64,000 nucleotides of DNA from Terriglobus tenax (GCF_025685395.1 NZ_JAGSYA010000003.1:62001-126000), one strand, 5' to 3'. Positions 24,531 through 33,485 are shown, counted from the first letter of the stretch. The notes: generated by a model not told the origin, from the letters alone. Numbers and translations are program-made.

Positions 24531-25319
24531 ATGTCGCAGAACGTCCTTACCGCCGCCCGTGAGTCTGAGCTGCTTTCGCTTGCCAACCTGCTTCTGGATG
24601 CCCGCCGCACCGGCAGGACCATCGACGCTCTGCCGGAGAATCTTGTCCCCACTTCGCAGCAGGAAGCTTACTTCGTGCAGGACCAGATGGCCGAGGCCTA
24701 CGGTGAGATTGGCGGCTACAAGGTCGGCGCTCCCTCGCCCACCGCGGAGCCCTTCTTCGCACCCATGCCGGCAGCCTGGATGTCCGAGTCCAGCGTAACG
24801 CTGACGGGGCCAGGCCACCGCCTGCGCATCCTCGAAGGCGAGGTCGCCTTCCGCTTCGGCAAAGACCTGCCGCCGCGCAGCACACCGTACACCTACGACG
24901 AGATTGCGGCGGCGATCGCCTCCGCAAACGCGGTCATTGAAATTCTGGAGTCGGCTTTCACCGATCCGAAGACCACGCCGAGCCTCGCCGTCTCCGCCGA
25001 CATGCAGTACCACGGAGCCTTTGTGCATGGGCCCGCCTTTGAAAACTGGCAGACCATTGACTGGGCTACCGAATCCGTCGAGCTCGTCGTCGATGGCGTC
25101 GTGCGCGAACAGCGCACCGGTTCCAACCCCGGCGGTACGGATCTCTTCCGCCTGCTCTCCTATGTCGTGAATGAAGGCGCAGCCCGTACCGGTGGCCTCC
25201 GCGCCGGGCAATGGGTGACCACTGGCTCATGGACGGGCAACACGCCTGCCTCCTCAGACGCTGAGGCCTCCGTGAAATTCACGCATTCAGCAAGGGTTAA
25301 GCTTTATTACGCAAGCTAG
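24531..25319 (+). CDS. Fumarylacetoacetate-hydrolase superfamily protein (2-keto-4-pentenoate hydratase-like)
   Basis: 262 residues with the MhpD/2-oxopent-4-enoate hydratase layout: helical N-terminus (LANLLLDARRTGRTIDAL), YKVGAPSP, the metal ligands in ILEGEVAFRFGKDLP, and an AIEILESAF-like VIEILESAFTDP segment. Members hydrate 2-hydroxypentadienoate in meta-cleavage of aromatics or act as related hydrolases or decarboxylases. No other aromatic-degradation gene is nearby, so the substrate is open. A GGAG site precedes the ATG, and the gene starts 18 bases after the glycosylase stop. Confidence 0.82.
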   Translation: MSQNVLTAARESELLSLANLLLDARRTGRTIDALPENLVPTSQQEAYFVQDQMAEAYGEIGGYKVGAPSPTAEPFFAPMPAAWMSESSVTLTGPGHRLRILEGEVAFRFGKDLPPRSTPYTYDEIAAAIASANAVIEILESAFTDPKTTPSLAVSADMQYHGAFVHGPAFENWQTIDWATESVELVVDGVVREQRTGSNPGGTDLFRLLSYVVNEGAARTGGLRAGQWVTTGSWTGNTPASSDAEASVKFTHSARVKLYYAS

Positions 25320-25325
25320 CTGTCT

Positions 25326-25865
25326 ATGCGCCCCGCCCTTGCTCTCGGTCTCGGAATCGTACTCGGCATTCTGGTTGTGCCGGCAGCCATCTACCTCTAC
25401 TTCGCTCTGGGCAATCCTCCGGTAGCTGTCGCGGATGATGCGTTTCCGTTTGAGAAGCAGATCGTCCGCGTGCCGCTGCATGCCCGCATCGAAGCCGAGA
25501 TGCCGAAAGAGCCCGCAATTCCGGCCACGGATGAAAATCTTGTCGCGGGTGCGTCAATCTACCGCGAGCAGTGCGCCTCCTGCCACGGCTTGAAGGGACG
25601 CAAATCCAGCTTCGGCGCGGCCATGTATCCCAGCACGCCACAGCTGTGGGAGAAGCACCGCAACGGGGTGGTCGGCGTCAGCGACGACCCCGCCGGCATG
25701 ACCTACTGGCGCGTCAAGAACGGCATCCGTCTCACCGGCATGCCGTCGTATCAAAAGCTCCTGAACGAGACCCAGATGTGGCAGGTCTCACTGCTGCTCT
25801 CCAAAGCCGACAAACCTCTGCCCGCCGCCGCGGAAGAGGCCGTCTCCAAACCCATCGGCCAATAG
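25326..25865 (+). CDS. Membrane-anchored c-type cytochrome
   Basis: 179 residues. An N-terminal hydrophobic anchor (LALGLGIVLGILVVPAAIYLYFAL in part) is followed by a single class I cytochrome c domain with the haem site CASCHG at about residue 80 and the probable axial Met in LTGMPSYQKLL. It would carry electrons on the periplasmic side. It starts 6 bases after the hydratase stop. The nearest redox partner that could use it is the sorbosone dehydrogenase-like protein at 26795, on the other strand; that link is only a guess. Confidence 0.87.
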   Translation: MRPALALGLGIVLGILVVPAAIYLYFALGNPPVAVADDAFPFEKQIVRVPLHARIEAEMPKEPAIPATDENLVAGASIYREQCASCHGLKGRKSSFGAAMYPSTPQLWEKHRNGVVGVSDDPAGMTYWRVKNGIRLTGMPSYQKLLNETQMWQVSLLLSKADKPLPAAAEEAVSKPIGQ

Positions 25866-25892
25866 CCCCAGGAAGCCGGATACCCCTAACTG

Positions 25893-25935
25893 TCTGTCAT
25901 ACCGACCAGAGCGCAGCGCAGCGGAGGGATCGGTA
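25893..25935. repeat. GTCATACCGACCAGAGCG-type repeat
   Basis: Copy of the GTCATCTCGACCGGAGCG unit seen at 12208 and 60463, here with GCAGCGCAGCGGAGGGATCG after it. It lies between two convergent genes (cytochrome c and LysE). Confidence 0.55.
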
Positions 25936-25948
25936 TCGCGGTGGTGGC

Positions 25949-26566
25949 TTAATCGCCGAAGGCGACCTTCAGGCCGAGGCCGATGAAGGTGGTTCCGGCG
26001 AGGCGGTCAAGCCATACACCTGCACGCGGATTGCGCTTGAGCCAGGCTCCAACAGTCCCTGCGAAGATGCCGATGGTGCTGAAGACGACGAAGGCCATCA
26101 GCATGAAGATGGCGCCAAGGATCATCATCTGCACGGCTGGGCGAGGTCCGTTGGATTGAACAAACTGCGGCAGGAAGACGAGGAAGAAGAGAGTCACCTT
26201 GGGGTTGAGCACGTTGCCGATGACGCACTGCCGGAAGACCAGCCAGAGCGATTTCTTCGGTGCGTCGGAGGCGACGGAGAGTGCGCCGCCGCGCATGCTC
26301 TTGATGCCGATCCAGATGAGATACGCCGCGCCCGCGTACTTGATGAGCATGAAGGCGAGGTGCGAGGCACGCAGCACAGCCGCCAGTCCAATGGCCGCGA
26401 TGGTGGTGTGGAAGATGACACCGAAGGCGAATCCGCACGCGGCGACAAAACCGGCCATGCGGCCCTGCGAGATACCGCGAACGAGAACCTGGATGTTATC
26501 CGGTCCCGGTGCGATGGCGAGGATGAAGACCGTGGCGATGTAAAGGCCGAGTTGCGACGCGTGCAT
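25949..26566 (-). CDS. LysE/RhtB-family amino acid exporter
   Basis: 205 residues and about six transmembrane helices. The N-terminal FILAIAPGPDNIQVLVRGISQG is the family signature, followed by GFAFGVIFHTTIAAIGLAAVL. Members export basic amino acids, homoserine, threonine or other small metabolites by proton antiport. TAACTT lies exactly 6 bases before the ATG with no Shine-Dalgarno, so the mRNA is probably leaderless. Substrate unknown. Confidence 0.9.
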   Translation of the reverse strand: MHASQLGLYIATVFILAIAPGPDNIQVLVRGISQGRMAGFVAACGFAFGVIFHTTIAAIGLAAVLRASHLAFMLIKYAGAAYLIWIGIKSMRGGALSVASDAPKKSLWLVFRQCVIGNVLNPKVTLFFLVFLPQFVQSNGPRPAVQMMILGAIFMLMAFVVFSTIGIFAGTVGAWLKRNPRAGVWLDRLAGTTFIGLGLKVAFGD

Positions 26567-26572
26567 GGGACG

Positions 26573-26578
26573 AAGTTA
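26573..26578 (-). promoter_or_regulatory. Candidate leaderless promoter (-10 TAACTT) for the LysE-family gene
   Basis: TAACTT, 6 bases, then the ATG at 26566. Confidence 0.5.
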
Positions 26579-26790
26579 ACAGTTCTCAGTTGTTCGTTGC
26601 TAGTTGAAAAAGCTGAGACGCCGGCCATCGAGGCCGGCGTTGTTTGGTTTCGAAAGGGCTTCTCTTGGCACGGCTGAAGCCATGCCCTGACGAAAGGGGA
26701 CTCGCGTTGAGGGTACCCCACCCTTCGGTTTCGCCGAAGCATGGGGCAAAAAAGCGGGTCCCCCATTTTGCTCAAAATGACATCCGGCAG
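26577..26790. repeat. Composite intergenic repeat block
   Basis: From left to right: CAGTTCTCAGTTGTTCGTTG micro-repeat (26580-26605), palindrome ACGCCGGCC-ATCGA-GGCCGGCGT (26618-26640), GGCACGGCTGAAGCCATGCC unit (26667-26686) and a GGGTACCCCACCC stem with TTCGG-TTTCG-CCGAA inside (26711-26746). The GC palindrome, read on the minus strand and followed by CTCAGCTTTTTC, could terminate the gene at 26795. Confidence 0.7.
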
Positions 26791-26794
26791 AGTG

Positions 26795-28078
26795 TTACTT
26801 TTTGCCGGTGTAGCTGACGCGCCAGATGGTCCGGGAGCCGTCGTCTGCGACCAATAAGGAGCCGTCCTTTGCGGTGGTGACGCCGACGGGGCGGCCCCAG
26901 ACTTGGCCTTCGGCGGTGACGAAGCCGGTGAGGAAGTCTTCATACTCGCCGGTGGTGGGCTTGCCGTTCTTCATGGGAATGCGGATGACCTCGTAGCCGG
27001 CGCGGACTTTGCGGTTCCAGCTGCCATGCTCGGCGGCGAAGATGTCTCCGGTGGCGCCGGGGAACTGCTTGCCTTCGTAGAACATCATTTCAAGCGAGCC
27101 CATGTGGGGCTGTACCAGTACGTCGGGCGTGAGGACCTTCGCCTTCAGCTCAGGGTGCTTGCCTTCGTGGCGCGGGTCCTGGTGGCCGCCCATGTAGAAC
27201 CATGGCCAGCCGTAGAAGCCGTCTTCCTTCACACTGGTGATGTAGTCGGGCACGAGGTTGTTGCCAAGGTTGTCGCGCTCGTTGGTGGAGCACCACAGGG
27301 CTCCGGTGACGGGGTTGATGGCCTCTCCCACGCAGTTGCGGATGCCGGCGGCATAGACCTTGACGAACTTGCCCTCGGGGGTGAACTCCAGCACATCGGC
27401 GCGGTGCTCTTCCTGCGGATGCGTGTCCATGTCGTCCACATTGGAGCCGGAGCCGACGGAGACGAACATGCGCTTGCCATCCTTGGAGAAGACAACGTCG
27501 CGGGTGGAGTGGCCGGTTCCGGGGGCGACGGGATAGAGCTTGTCGATCAGCAGCTCGCCCTGTGCCGTGGCCTTCAGGTCGCCGTTTTTATACGGGAAGC
27601 GGTACATCGACTTGGTGGTGGCCACGTAGACGTACTGCGGGTTCGGTCCCAGCGGATAGAAGGCTATGCCGAAGGGCTGGTCCAGGTGGCTGGCGAAGGT
27701 CTCCACCGTGCTGGCTTTGCCATCCGCACCGACTCCGCGCAGCACCTTGATGGTACCGGCGCCGGTGTCTGCCAGGAAGACATCTCCGTTGGGCGCGGTG
27801 CGCATCAGGCGAGGAATCTCAAAGCCCTGCGCGTAGACCTCTACCTTGTAGCCGGCCGGAGCGACGGGCCATGCGTTCTGCGGGCGTTCGACCAGATGCG
27901 GTCCGTTGCCGACAGCTTCACCCGGGTTGGGCTCGGGCAGGTCGGCGAGGGTGACCTTCCAGCGCTGGCCGGGTTTTTCATCGGCATAGCCAGCCCAGGC
28001 CTGCTGCCCGGTGCGGACCTGCTGCGCGATTGCGCCTGAAGTGAAGAGTGCCAATACGAGCAAGGAGGTGCGCTTCAT
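26795..28078 (-). CDS. PQQ-dependent sugar dehydrogenase-like secreted protein (sorbosone dehydrogenase family)
   Basis: 427 residues with a signal peptide (SLLVLALFTSGAIAQQ) and a six-bladed propeller. Blade motifs include PRLMRTAPNGDVFLADTGAGT, STRDVVFSKDGKRMFVSVGS, CSTNERDNLGNNLVPDYI and AEHGSWNRKVRAGYEV, as in the GDH-B/L-sorbosone dehydrogenase family. Such enzymes oxidise sugars in the periplasm with PQQ and calcium. No PQQ synthesis gene lies in the window, so cofactor use is inferred from the family. GGAG lies about 9 bases before the ATG. Confidence 0.85.
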   Translation of the reverse strand: MKRTSLLVLALFTSGAIAQQVRTGQQAWAGYADEKPGQRWKVTLADLPEPNPGEAVGNGPHLVERPQNAWPVAPAGYKVEVYAQGFEIPRLMRTAPNGDVFLADTGAGTIKVLRGVGADGKASTVETFASHLDQPFGIAFYPLGPNPQYVYVATTKSMYRFPYKNGDLKATAQGELLIDKLYPVAPGTGHSTRDVVFSKDGKRMFVSVGSGSNVDDMDTHPQEEHRADVLEFTPEGKFVKVYAAGIRNCVGEAINPVTGALWCSTNERDNLGNNLVPDYITSVKEDGFYGWPWFYMGGHQDPRHEGKHPELKAKVLTPDVLVQPHMGSLEMMFYEGKQFPGATGDIFAAEHGSWNRKVRAGYEVIRIPMKNGKPTTGEYEDFLTGFVTAEGQVWGRPVGVTTAKDGSLLVADDGSRTIWRVSYTGKK

Positions 28079-28390
28079 CGGGAGTGTCTCCGGGGGGATA
28101 TTTTTAGAGCGAAACTATTCTCGCCTGAAGGAAGGATGCTCGTCACCCTGTTGCGGTCTCAGGTGGGGGATCTGGCGGTTTTTGCGGGGGGATGAGACGC
28201 CGGCCATCGAGGCCGGCGTTGGTTGAGTGTATGGGCGGAGGGAGCAGCGGCCTGAAGGTCGCTGCTCCCTCCGGGGTCGCGCTTTGCGTGACGCGGGCAC
28301 CCGGAGTTGTAGTGGTTTTAGAAGCAGGTCCTTGCAGGATGGCAAGGACAGGAAAGACTAAAGCGAGAAGCGAGTTCTTCGCTTCTCGCT
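28079..28390. repeat. 312-bp spacer with three repeat units, no gene
   Basis: Holds the palindrome ACGCCGGCC-ATCGA-GGCCGGCGT (28197-28219), a 13-bp perfect stem GGAGGGAGCAGCG / CGCTGCTCCCTCC with a 10-base loop (28237-28249 and 28260-28272), a GCGCTTTGCGTGACGCGGGC unit and a reversed GCAGGTCCTTGCAGGATGG element (28324-28342). The promoter of the sorbosone dehydrogenase-like gene should lie in 28079-28180, but I see no clear hexamers. Confidence 0.7.
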
Positions 28391-28395
28391 TTAGT
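28357..28395 (-). terminator. Long hairpin at the msrP 3' end
   Basis: Perfect 17-bp stem (28357-28373 with 28379-28395) and a 5-base loop. The msrP stop codon lies inside the stem. On the minus strand it is followed by CTTTCCTGTCCTT, a weak U-rich tail. Confidence 0.7.
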
Positions 28396-29332
28396 AGAAC
28401 TTGTCGAGGTTCATGCCGTTGTACAGGCTGGCGACATCGTTGGCGTAGCCGTTGAAGGGCAGCGTGGCCACCTGTTTGGGAAAGAGCGAAGCGTCAATTT
28501 TGCGCTCGCTGGCCTGGCTCCAGCGCGGATGGCTGTGCTTTGGATTGACGTTGGCGTAGAAGCCGTACTCCTCCGGCGCGAGGTCGTTCCACGAGGTGCG
28601 TGGCATCTTATCGAGGAAGCGGATCTTCACAATGGACTTGGCCGACTTGAAGCCGTACTTCCACGGCACGATGATGCGGATAGGGGCACCCTGCTGTGGC
28701 TCGAGCGTCTGGCCGTAACTGCCGAAGGTGAGCAGGGTGAGCGGGTGCATGGCCTCGTCCATGCGCAGGCCTTCGGAGTAGGGCCAGTTGATGCCGGAGG
28801 AGTCCGGCAGGTCCATCTGCTTGCGGTCGGCCAGCGAGAGGAACTGGATGTACTTGGCGCTGGGCAGCGGGCTGCACGCCTTCACGAACTCCGAGAAGGA
28901 ATAGCCAACCCAGGGGATAACCATGCTCCACGCCTCGACGCAACGGAAGCGGTAAACGCGGTCTTCCAGCGGGCGGTAGTTCTGTACGGTGTCGATATCG
29001 AAGGTCAGCGGCTTCTGGATAGCGCCTTCGACGGCGATGGTCCAGGGGCGGGGCTTGAGTTTGTGGGCGTTGGCGGCGGGGTCGCCCTTGTCAGTGCCGA
29101 ACTCGTAGAAGTTGTTGTAGCTGGTGGCCTTCTTGAGAGGAGTCGGTGTCTCGCTGACTGAGAACTTGCCGGGCGTGGTGCTGAGTTTGGTCGCGGCCCA
29201 CAGGCCCTGCGGCGCGATGATCCCGGCTCCGGCGACGGCGGCGGCCCCGGTGAGGAAGCTGCGGCGGTTGAGGAACGTGTCCTGGGGAGTAATCTCAGAG
29301 GACGGGATCGCGGTGGTGGTTTTGATCAGCAT
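28391..29332 (-). CDS. msrP: Protein-methionine-sulfoxide reductase catalytic subunit MsrP (YedY)
   Basis: 313 residues. MsrP is a periplasmic molybdopterin enzyme that repairs oxidised methionines in envelope proteins. The twin-arginine signal NRRSFLTGAAAVAGAG is intact, as needed for export of the folded cofactor enzyme. The molybdenum-ligating Cys lies in RFRCVEAWSMVIPWVGY (near residue 130), and further family motifs are PYSEGLRMDEAMHPLTLL and IIVPWKYGFKSAKSIVKI. The usual membrane partner MsrQ is not adjacent. The start is supported by GAGGA 7 bases upstream. A strong hairpin overlaps the stop codon. Confidence 0.95.
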   Translation of the reverse strand: MLIKTTTAIPSSEITPQDTFLNRRSFLTGAAAVAGAGIIAPQGLWAATKLSTTPGKFSVSETPTPLKKATSYNNFYEFGTDKGDPAANAHKLKPRPWTIAVEGAIQKPLTFDIDTVQNYRPLEDRVYRFRCVEAWSMVIPWVGYSFSEFVKACSPLPSAKYIQFLSLADRKQMDLPDSSGINWPYSEGLRMDEAMHPLTLLTFGSYGQTLEPQQGAPIRIIVPWKYGFKSAKSIVKIRFLDKMPRTSWNDLAPEEYGFYANVNPKHSHPRWSQASERKIDASLFPKQVATLPFNGYANDVASLYNGMNLDKFY

Positions 29333-29439
29333 GATGTTTCCTCACTCGGTTGTCTGACGCTCTGGACAGCTTTTTTGTTACAGGCAGCAGGAACACGGAT
29401 TGGATGTCACCAAAGTCGCCCGCAGACCATTATGCTTGT

Positions 29440-30906
29440 ATGGGTTCTGTCATGCTTTCCGCACAGATTCTTTCCGAATTTCGCCAGATTGTTGGGCCGC
29501 GCGGCCTGATTACCGCCCAGAACCAGTTGCAGACCTATGAGTGCGACGGCCTGACGGCGTTTCGCGAGGCTCCCGCGGCGGTTCTGCTGCCGGAGACGAC
29601 GGAGCAGGTGCAGGCGATTCTGCGGCTGTGCACGCGGCACAAGGTGCCGTTTGTGGCGCGCGGCGCGGGCACGGGCCTTTCGGGCGGAGCGCTGCCCACG
29701 CCGGGGTCGGTGGTGATTACCTTCTCGCGCATGACCAGGATTCTGAACATTGACTATGCCAACCACCAGGTAACGGTGCAGCCGGGCGTGATCAACGCCA
29801 ACGTGACGGCGGCGGTGGCAGGAGCGGGATTCTTTTATGCGCCCGATCCGTCGTCGCAGACAGTGTGCACGCTGGGCGGCAATGTGGCGGAGAATGCCGG
29901 TGGAGCGCACTGCCTGAAGTACGGATTCACAGTGACCCATGTGCTGGAGGCCAAGGTGGTGCTGCCGAGCGGTGAGCTGGTGACGCTGGGCGGGAAGACC
30001 CCGGACGCTCCCGGCTATGACCTGCTGGGGGTCTTCATCGGTAGCGAGGGCACGCTGGGCATTGCGACGGAGATGACGCTGCGCATTGTCCGCAAGCCGG
30101 AGGCGGTGCAGGTGCTGCTGGCGGCGTTTGACTCGATCCAGGCGGCGGCGCAGACGGTGAGCGACATTATTGCGGCGGGCCTGTTGCCGTCGGCGATGGA
30201 GATTATGGACCGGCTGTCGATTGTGGCGGCGGAGGCTGCGGTGCATCCGCACTACCCCATGTGCGATGGGCTGCTGATCGTGGAAGTAGATGGACCGCTG
30301 GCCGAGGTGAAGCTGCAGGCGGCGCAGGTACTGGAGCTATGCCGCAAGAACGGTGCGACCGAGACCCGCCACGCAGTGGATGAGGCCGACCGGCTGCTGA
30401 TCTGGAAGGGGCGCAAGGCGGCGTTTGCGGCAGCAGGGCGGCTGAGCCCGAACTACATTGTGCAGGACGGCGTGATTCCGCGGACGGCTCTGCCCGTGGT
30501 GCTGGACAAGATTGGACAGATGGCGAAGGCGGAGAAGCTGCGGGTGACCAATGTCTTCCATGCCGGGGACGGCAACCTGCATCCAATTGTGCTGTACAAC
30601 CGCGAGAATCCGGGCGAGGAAGATCGCGCGATTGATCTGTCGATGCGCATTCTTGACCTGTGCGTAGAGACCGGCGGGTCGATTACGGGTGAGCACGGTG
30701 TTGGCCGCGAGAAGCAGTGCAGCATGAGCTACATGTACGCTCCGGTGGACCTGGAGACGATGCAGCGGGTACGGCGTGCGTTTGATCCTGAAAACCTGGC
30801 GAACCCGGAAAAGCTGTTCCCGACTCCGAGACTATGCGGCGAGCAGAGCCGCGGGCACTACGTGCCGCACCCGGTGGAAGCATCGGGCATTGCGGAGGTG
30901 TTTTAG
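29440..30906 (+). CDS. glcD: Glycolate oxidase FAD subunit GlcD
   Basis: 488 residues from the ATG at 29440; E. coli GlcD has 499. It holds the FAD-binding PCMH domain (VPFVARGAGTGLSGGALP, CTLGGNVAENAGGAHCLKYG) and the C-terminal FAD-oxidase domain, ending with HGVGREKQCSM. With GlcE and GlcF it oxidises glycolate (or D-lactate-like 2-hydroxyacids) to glyoxylate at the membrane. The frame opens at 29350, but the residues before 29440 do not match the family; ATG 29452 is an alternative. TAG and the GTG of glcE overlap by one base. Confidence 0.92.
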   Translation: MGSVMLSAQILSEFRQIVGPRGLITAQNQLQTYECDGLTAFREAPAAVLLPETTEQVQAILRLCTRHKVPFVARGAGTGLSGGALPTPGSVVITFSRMTRILNIDYANHQVTVQPGVINANVTAAVAGAGFFYAPDPSSQTVCTLGGNVAENAGGAHCLKYGFTVTHVLEAKVVLPSGELVTLGGKTPDAPGYDLLGVFIGSEGTLGIATEMTLRIVRKPEAVQVLLAAFDSIQAAAQTVSDIIAAGLLPSAMEIMDRLSIVAAEAAVHPHYPMCDGLLIVEVDGPLAEVKLQAAQVLELCRKNGATETRHAVDEADRLLIWKGRKAAFAAAGRLSPNYIVQDGVIPRTALPVVLDKIGQMAKAEKLRVTNVFHAGDGNLHPIVLYNRENPGEEDRAIDLSMRILDLCVETGGSITGEHGVGREKQCSMSYMYAPVDLETMQRVRRAFDPENLANPEKLFPTPRLCGEQSRGHYVPHPVEASGIAEVF

Positions 30907-32096
30907 TGGCGGAGTTGCTGGAGCATCTGAAGCCTTTGGTAGGCGAAGAGCATATTGCGGTCCGCGAGGGCGTGGTGGTGGTCTCGCCGAAGAACACCAG
31001 CGAGGTGGCCGCGGTGCTTGGCTTTGCGGACCGGCATGGGGTGAAGGTGCGCCCGGTGGGTGGACGCACGAAGCTGGGCTGGGGCGCAGCGTGCGAGGCA
31101 CAGATCGAGCTATCCCTGCTGCGGCTGAACCGGGTGGTGGATCATCCATGGCAGGATTTGACCTGCACGGTACAGGCAGGATGCACGTGGCAGGCGCTGG
31201 AGGATACGCTGGCGCGGCACGGGCAGTTTGTGGCGCTGGATGCGCTATGGCCGGAGAAAGCGACCGTGGGCGGCGTATGCGCGACGAATGATTCGGGTGC
31301 GCTGCGGCACCGGTATGGATCGCTACGCGACCAGGTGCTGGGTATGACGATTGTGCTGGCAGACGGCACCATTGCAAAGACCGGCGGGCGCGTGGTGAAG
31401 AATGTGGCTGGGTATGACCTGCCGAAGTTGATGGTGGGGTCGATGGGGACGCTCGCCGTGATCACCGAGGTGACCTTCCGGTTGTACTCGCTGCCGTTGC
31501 ACAGCAGGAGCTTTACGGTTGCCGCAGATACTGCCGCGAAGCTGGCTCCGTTGATGCAGGCGATTCGCGATAGTCACCTGGCGGTGCAGGTGCTGCAGAT
31601 GCGTGGAGATGCGAGCGGGTTTGCGCTGGATGTGGAGATCAATGCGCATCCGGATGCAGGGCAGGATGCGATGCTGGCAGAAATTGTAGTGAAGAATGGC
31701 CTTTCGTTACAGCCGGGGTTCTGGCTTTACGCGGAACGTGACAAGCTGTGGGAACACGAAAGGCTGATTCTGAAGGCGACAATTCGGCCGAATGATCTCG
31801 CCAGCTACGCGCAGGAGATTGTTGATAAAGACGGAAGCTTTGTGGCCCAGTCAATCGGCATTGTGTATGCCGCCTTTGCCCGGGATGAGACCACTGTCCG
31901 GCTGGCTGAAGAGTTCCGCTATCATCTCGATCTGCAGGGCGGCACGAGTACGGTACTGAAGGGAAATTCCGAGATGGATCCGGTCGTGGGTATGAGCAAT
32001 ATCGGCCCGTTGATGCAGGCGATCAAAGTTCAGTTCGACGCGAACAATACTCTCAACCCGCTGGTGAACCAGACATCCAGCCAACCAGCCATCTAG
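30906..32096 (+). CDS. glcE: Glycolate oxidase FAD-binding subunit GlcE
   Basis: 396 residues from the GTG at 30906, which overlaps the glcD stop (TAGTG) and has GGAGG at 30894-30898. The PCMH fold is visible in VKVRPVGGRTKLGWGAACE, ALWPEKATVGGVCATNDSG and GGRVVKNVAGYDLPKLMVGS. It pairs with GlcD in the glycolate dehydrogenase complex. The C-terminus is unusual: after FDANNTLNP the protein ends LVNQTSSQPAI, encoded by a 25-base sequence that is repeated almost exactly inside glcF. This suggests a small repeat inserted near the original stop codon. Confidence 0.9.
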   Translation: MAELLEHLKPLVGEEHIAVREGVVVVSPKNTSEVAAVLGFADRHGVKVRPVGGRTKLGWGAACEAQIELSLLRLNRVVDHPWQDLTCTVQAGCTWQALEDTLARHGQFVALDALWPEKATVGGVCATNDSGALRHRYGSLRDQVLGMTIVLADGTIAKTGGRVVKNVAGYDLPKLMVGSMGTLAVITEVTFRLYSLPLHSRSFTVAADTAAKLAPLMQAIRDSHLAVQVLQMRGDASGFALDVEINAHPDAGQDAMLAEIVVKNGLSLQPGFWLYAERDKLWEHERLILKATIRPNDLASYAQEIVDKDGSFVAQSIGIVYAAFARDETTVRLAEEFRYHLDLQGGTSTVLKGNSEMDPVVGMSNIGPLMQAIKVQFDANNTLNPLVNQTSSQPAI

Positions 32097-32098
32097 CC
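32074..32098 (+). repeat. 25-base repeat, copy 1 (glcE 3' end)
   Basis: CATCCAGCCAACCAGCCATC followed by TAGCC; 24 of 25 bases match 32682-32706. It contains the glcE stop codon. Confidence 0.8.
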
Positions 32099-32102
32099 AG
32101 CT

Positions 32103-33485
32103 ATGTCCAATTTTCACCAGATCGAAGCCGCTCCCAAGCCCTCCGCCTTTGACGGGCATCATCCTCCGCAGAAGGATCTGCTGGCCGACTGCGTTCACTG
32201 CGGTTTCTGCCTGCCTGCCTGTCCTACGTATGTGTTGTGGGGCGAGGAGATGGATTCGCCGCGTGGGCGTATTTACATGATGGCCAAGGCGGCGCAGGGT
32301 GAGGCGGAGCTGGACCAGAACTTCCGTCAGCATATGGACAACTGCCTGGGGTGCATGGCCTGCATGACGGCGTGTCCTTCAGGCGTGCAGTACAACAAGC
32401 TGATTGAGGACACGCGGGCGCAGGTGGAGCGGCATATTCCGCGCTCGACGGATGATTCCCTCTTCAGGAAGATGCTGTTTGCTACATTTCCGCACCCGGC
32501 GCGGCTGCGGATGATGGCGTATCCCATGCTGGCGTATCAGAGGCTGGGATTGCAGAAACTGGTACGGGCGACGGGGTTGCTGAAGCTGCTCCCGAAGCGG
32601 TTGCAGGCAATGGAAGCGTTGTTGCCCCGGGTTCCGGATTCGTTGTTTCATTCGCTGCCAACAAGTGTTGCTGCTACCAGTCATCCGGCCAACCAGCCAT
32701 CTAGCCCACCCTCCAACCCACCCCGCGTGGGCATGCTTACCGGCTGCGTACAGCAGGTCTTCTTTCAGCATGTGAATGAGGCGACGGCGCGGGTGTTGGC
32801 GGCTGAAGGTTGCGAGGTGGTGATCCCCGAGAGCCAGCAGTGCTGTGGTGCGCTGATGGTGCACACCGGCGTCGAAGAAGAGGCCATGCGGATGGCCAGG
32901 CAGATGATTGCCCAGTTTGAAGCGGCGAAGGTGGACTATATCGCCATCAACGCGGCGGGCTGCGGGTCGACGATGAAGGAGTACGGTTACATCCTTCGCG
33001 ATGATCCGCAATGGGCGGAACGGGCGGCGGTGTTCAGCGCAAAGTGCCGCGATATCTCGGAGATTCTGACGATGCTTCCGTTGCGGAGCGAGCGGCATCC
33101 GTTGCCGCTGCGCGTGGCGTACCAGGATGCGTGCCATCTGAGGCATGCGCAGGGCATCCATGCGGAGCCGCGGACGCTGCTGCGGGGCATTCCCGGGCTG
33201 GACCTGCGGGAGGTGCCGGAGGCGAACCTGTGCTGCGGGTCGGCGGGCATCTACAACCTGGTGCAACCGGAGCCTGCGGAGGTGCTGGGCGACCGCAAGG
33301 TGGACAACCTGCTGTCGACCGAGGCCGAGGCGCTCATTTCGGCGAATCCCGGCTGCCTGCTGCAGTTGCAGGCGGGGCTGCGCCGGCGGGGCCATGCGGA
33401 GATTCCCACCTTCCACATGGTGGAGTTGCTGGACGCGAGCATCCGGAATATACCGGCGGAAGAATTGCTGCATCGCCGCGCCTGA
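32103..33485 (+). CDS. glcF: Glycolate oxidase iron-sulphur subunit GlcF
   Basis: 460 residues. Two 4Fe-4S ferredoxin motifs, CVHCGFCLPACPTY (near 35) and CLGCMACMTACPSGVQY (near 83), are followed by two cysteine-rich CCG domains (ESQQCCGALMVHTG and NLCCGSAGIYN). The subunit passes electrons from GlcD/E to the quinone pool. E. coli GlcF has 407 residues; much of the excess is a low-complexity linker at about 190-213 (HPANQPSSPPSNPP), encoded by the second copy of the 25-base repeat found at the end of glcE. It starts 7 bases after the glcE stop. Confidence 0.93.
   Translation: MSNFHQIEAAPKPSAFDGHHPPQKDLLADCVHCGFCLPACPTYVLWGEEMDSPRGRIYMMAKAAQGEAELDQNFRQHMDNCLGCMACMTACPSGVQYNKLIEDTRAQVERHIPRSTDDSLFRKMLFATFPHPARLRMMAYPMLAYQRLGLQKLVRATGLLKLLPKRLQAMEALLPRVPDSLFHSLPTSVAATSHPANQPSSPPSNPPRVGMLTGCVQQVFFQHVNEATARVLAAEGCEVVIPESQQCCGALMVHTGVEEEAMRMARQMIAQFEAAKVDYIAINAAGCGSTMKEYGYILRDDPQWAERAAVFSAKCRDISEILTMLPLRSERHPLPLRVAYQDACHLRHAQGIHAEPRTLLRGIPGLDLREVPEANLCCGSAGIYNLVQPEPAEVLGDRKVDNLLSTEAEALISANPGCLLQLQAGLRRRGHAEIPTFHMVELLDASIRNIPAEELLHRRA
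32682..32706 (+). repeat. 25-base repeat, copy 2 (inside glcF)
   Basis: CATCCGGCCAACCAGCCATC followed by TAGCC, read in a frame without stop as part of the proline-rich GlcF linker. Confidence 0.8.

Noticed and set aside
28237-28272. Terminator for an upstream plus-strand gene
   Set aside because: No plus-strand gene ends nearby and no U-run follows; it is better explained as part of the repeat block.
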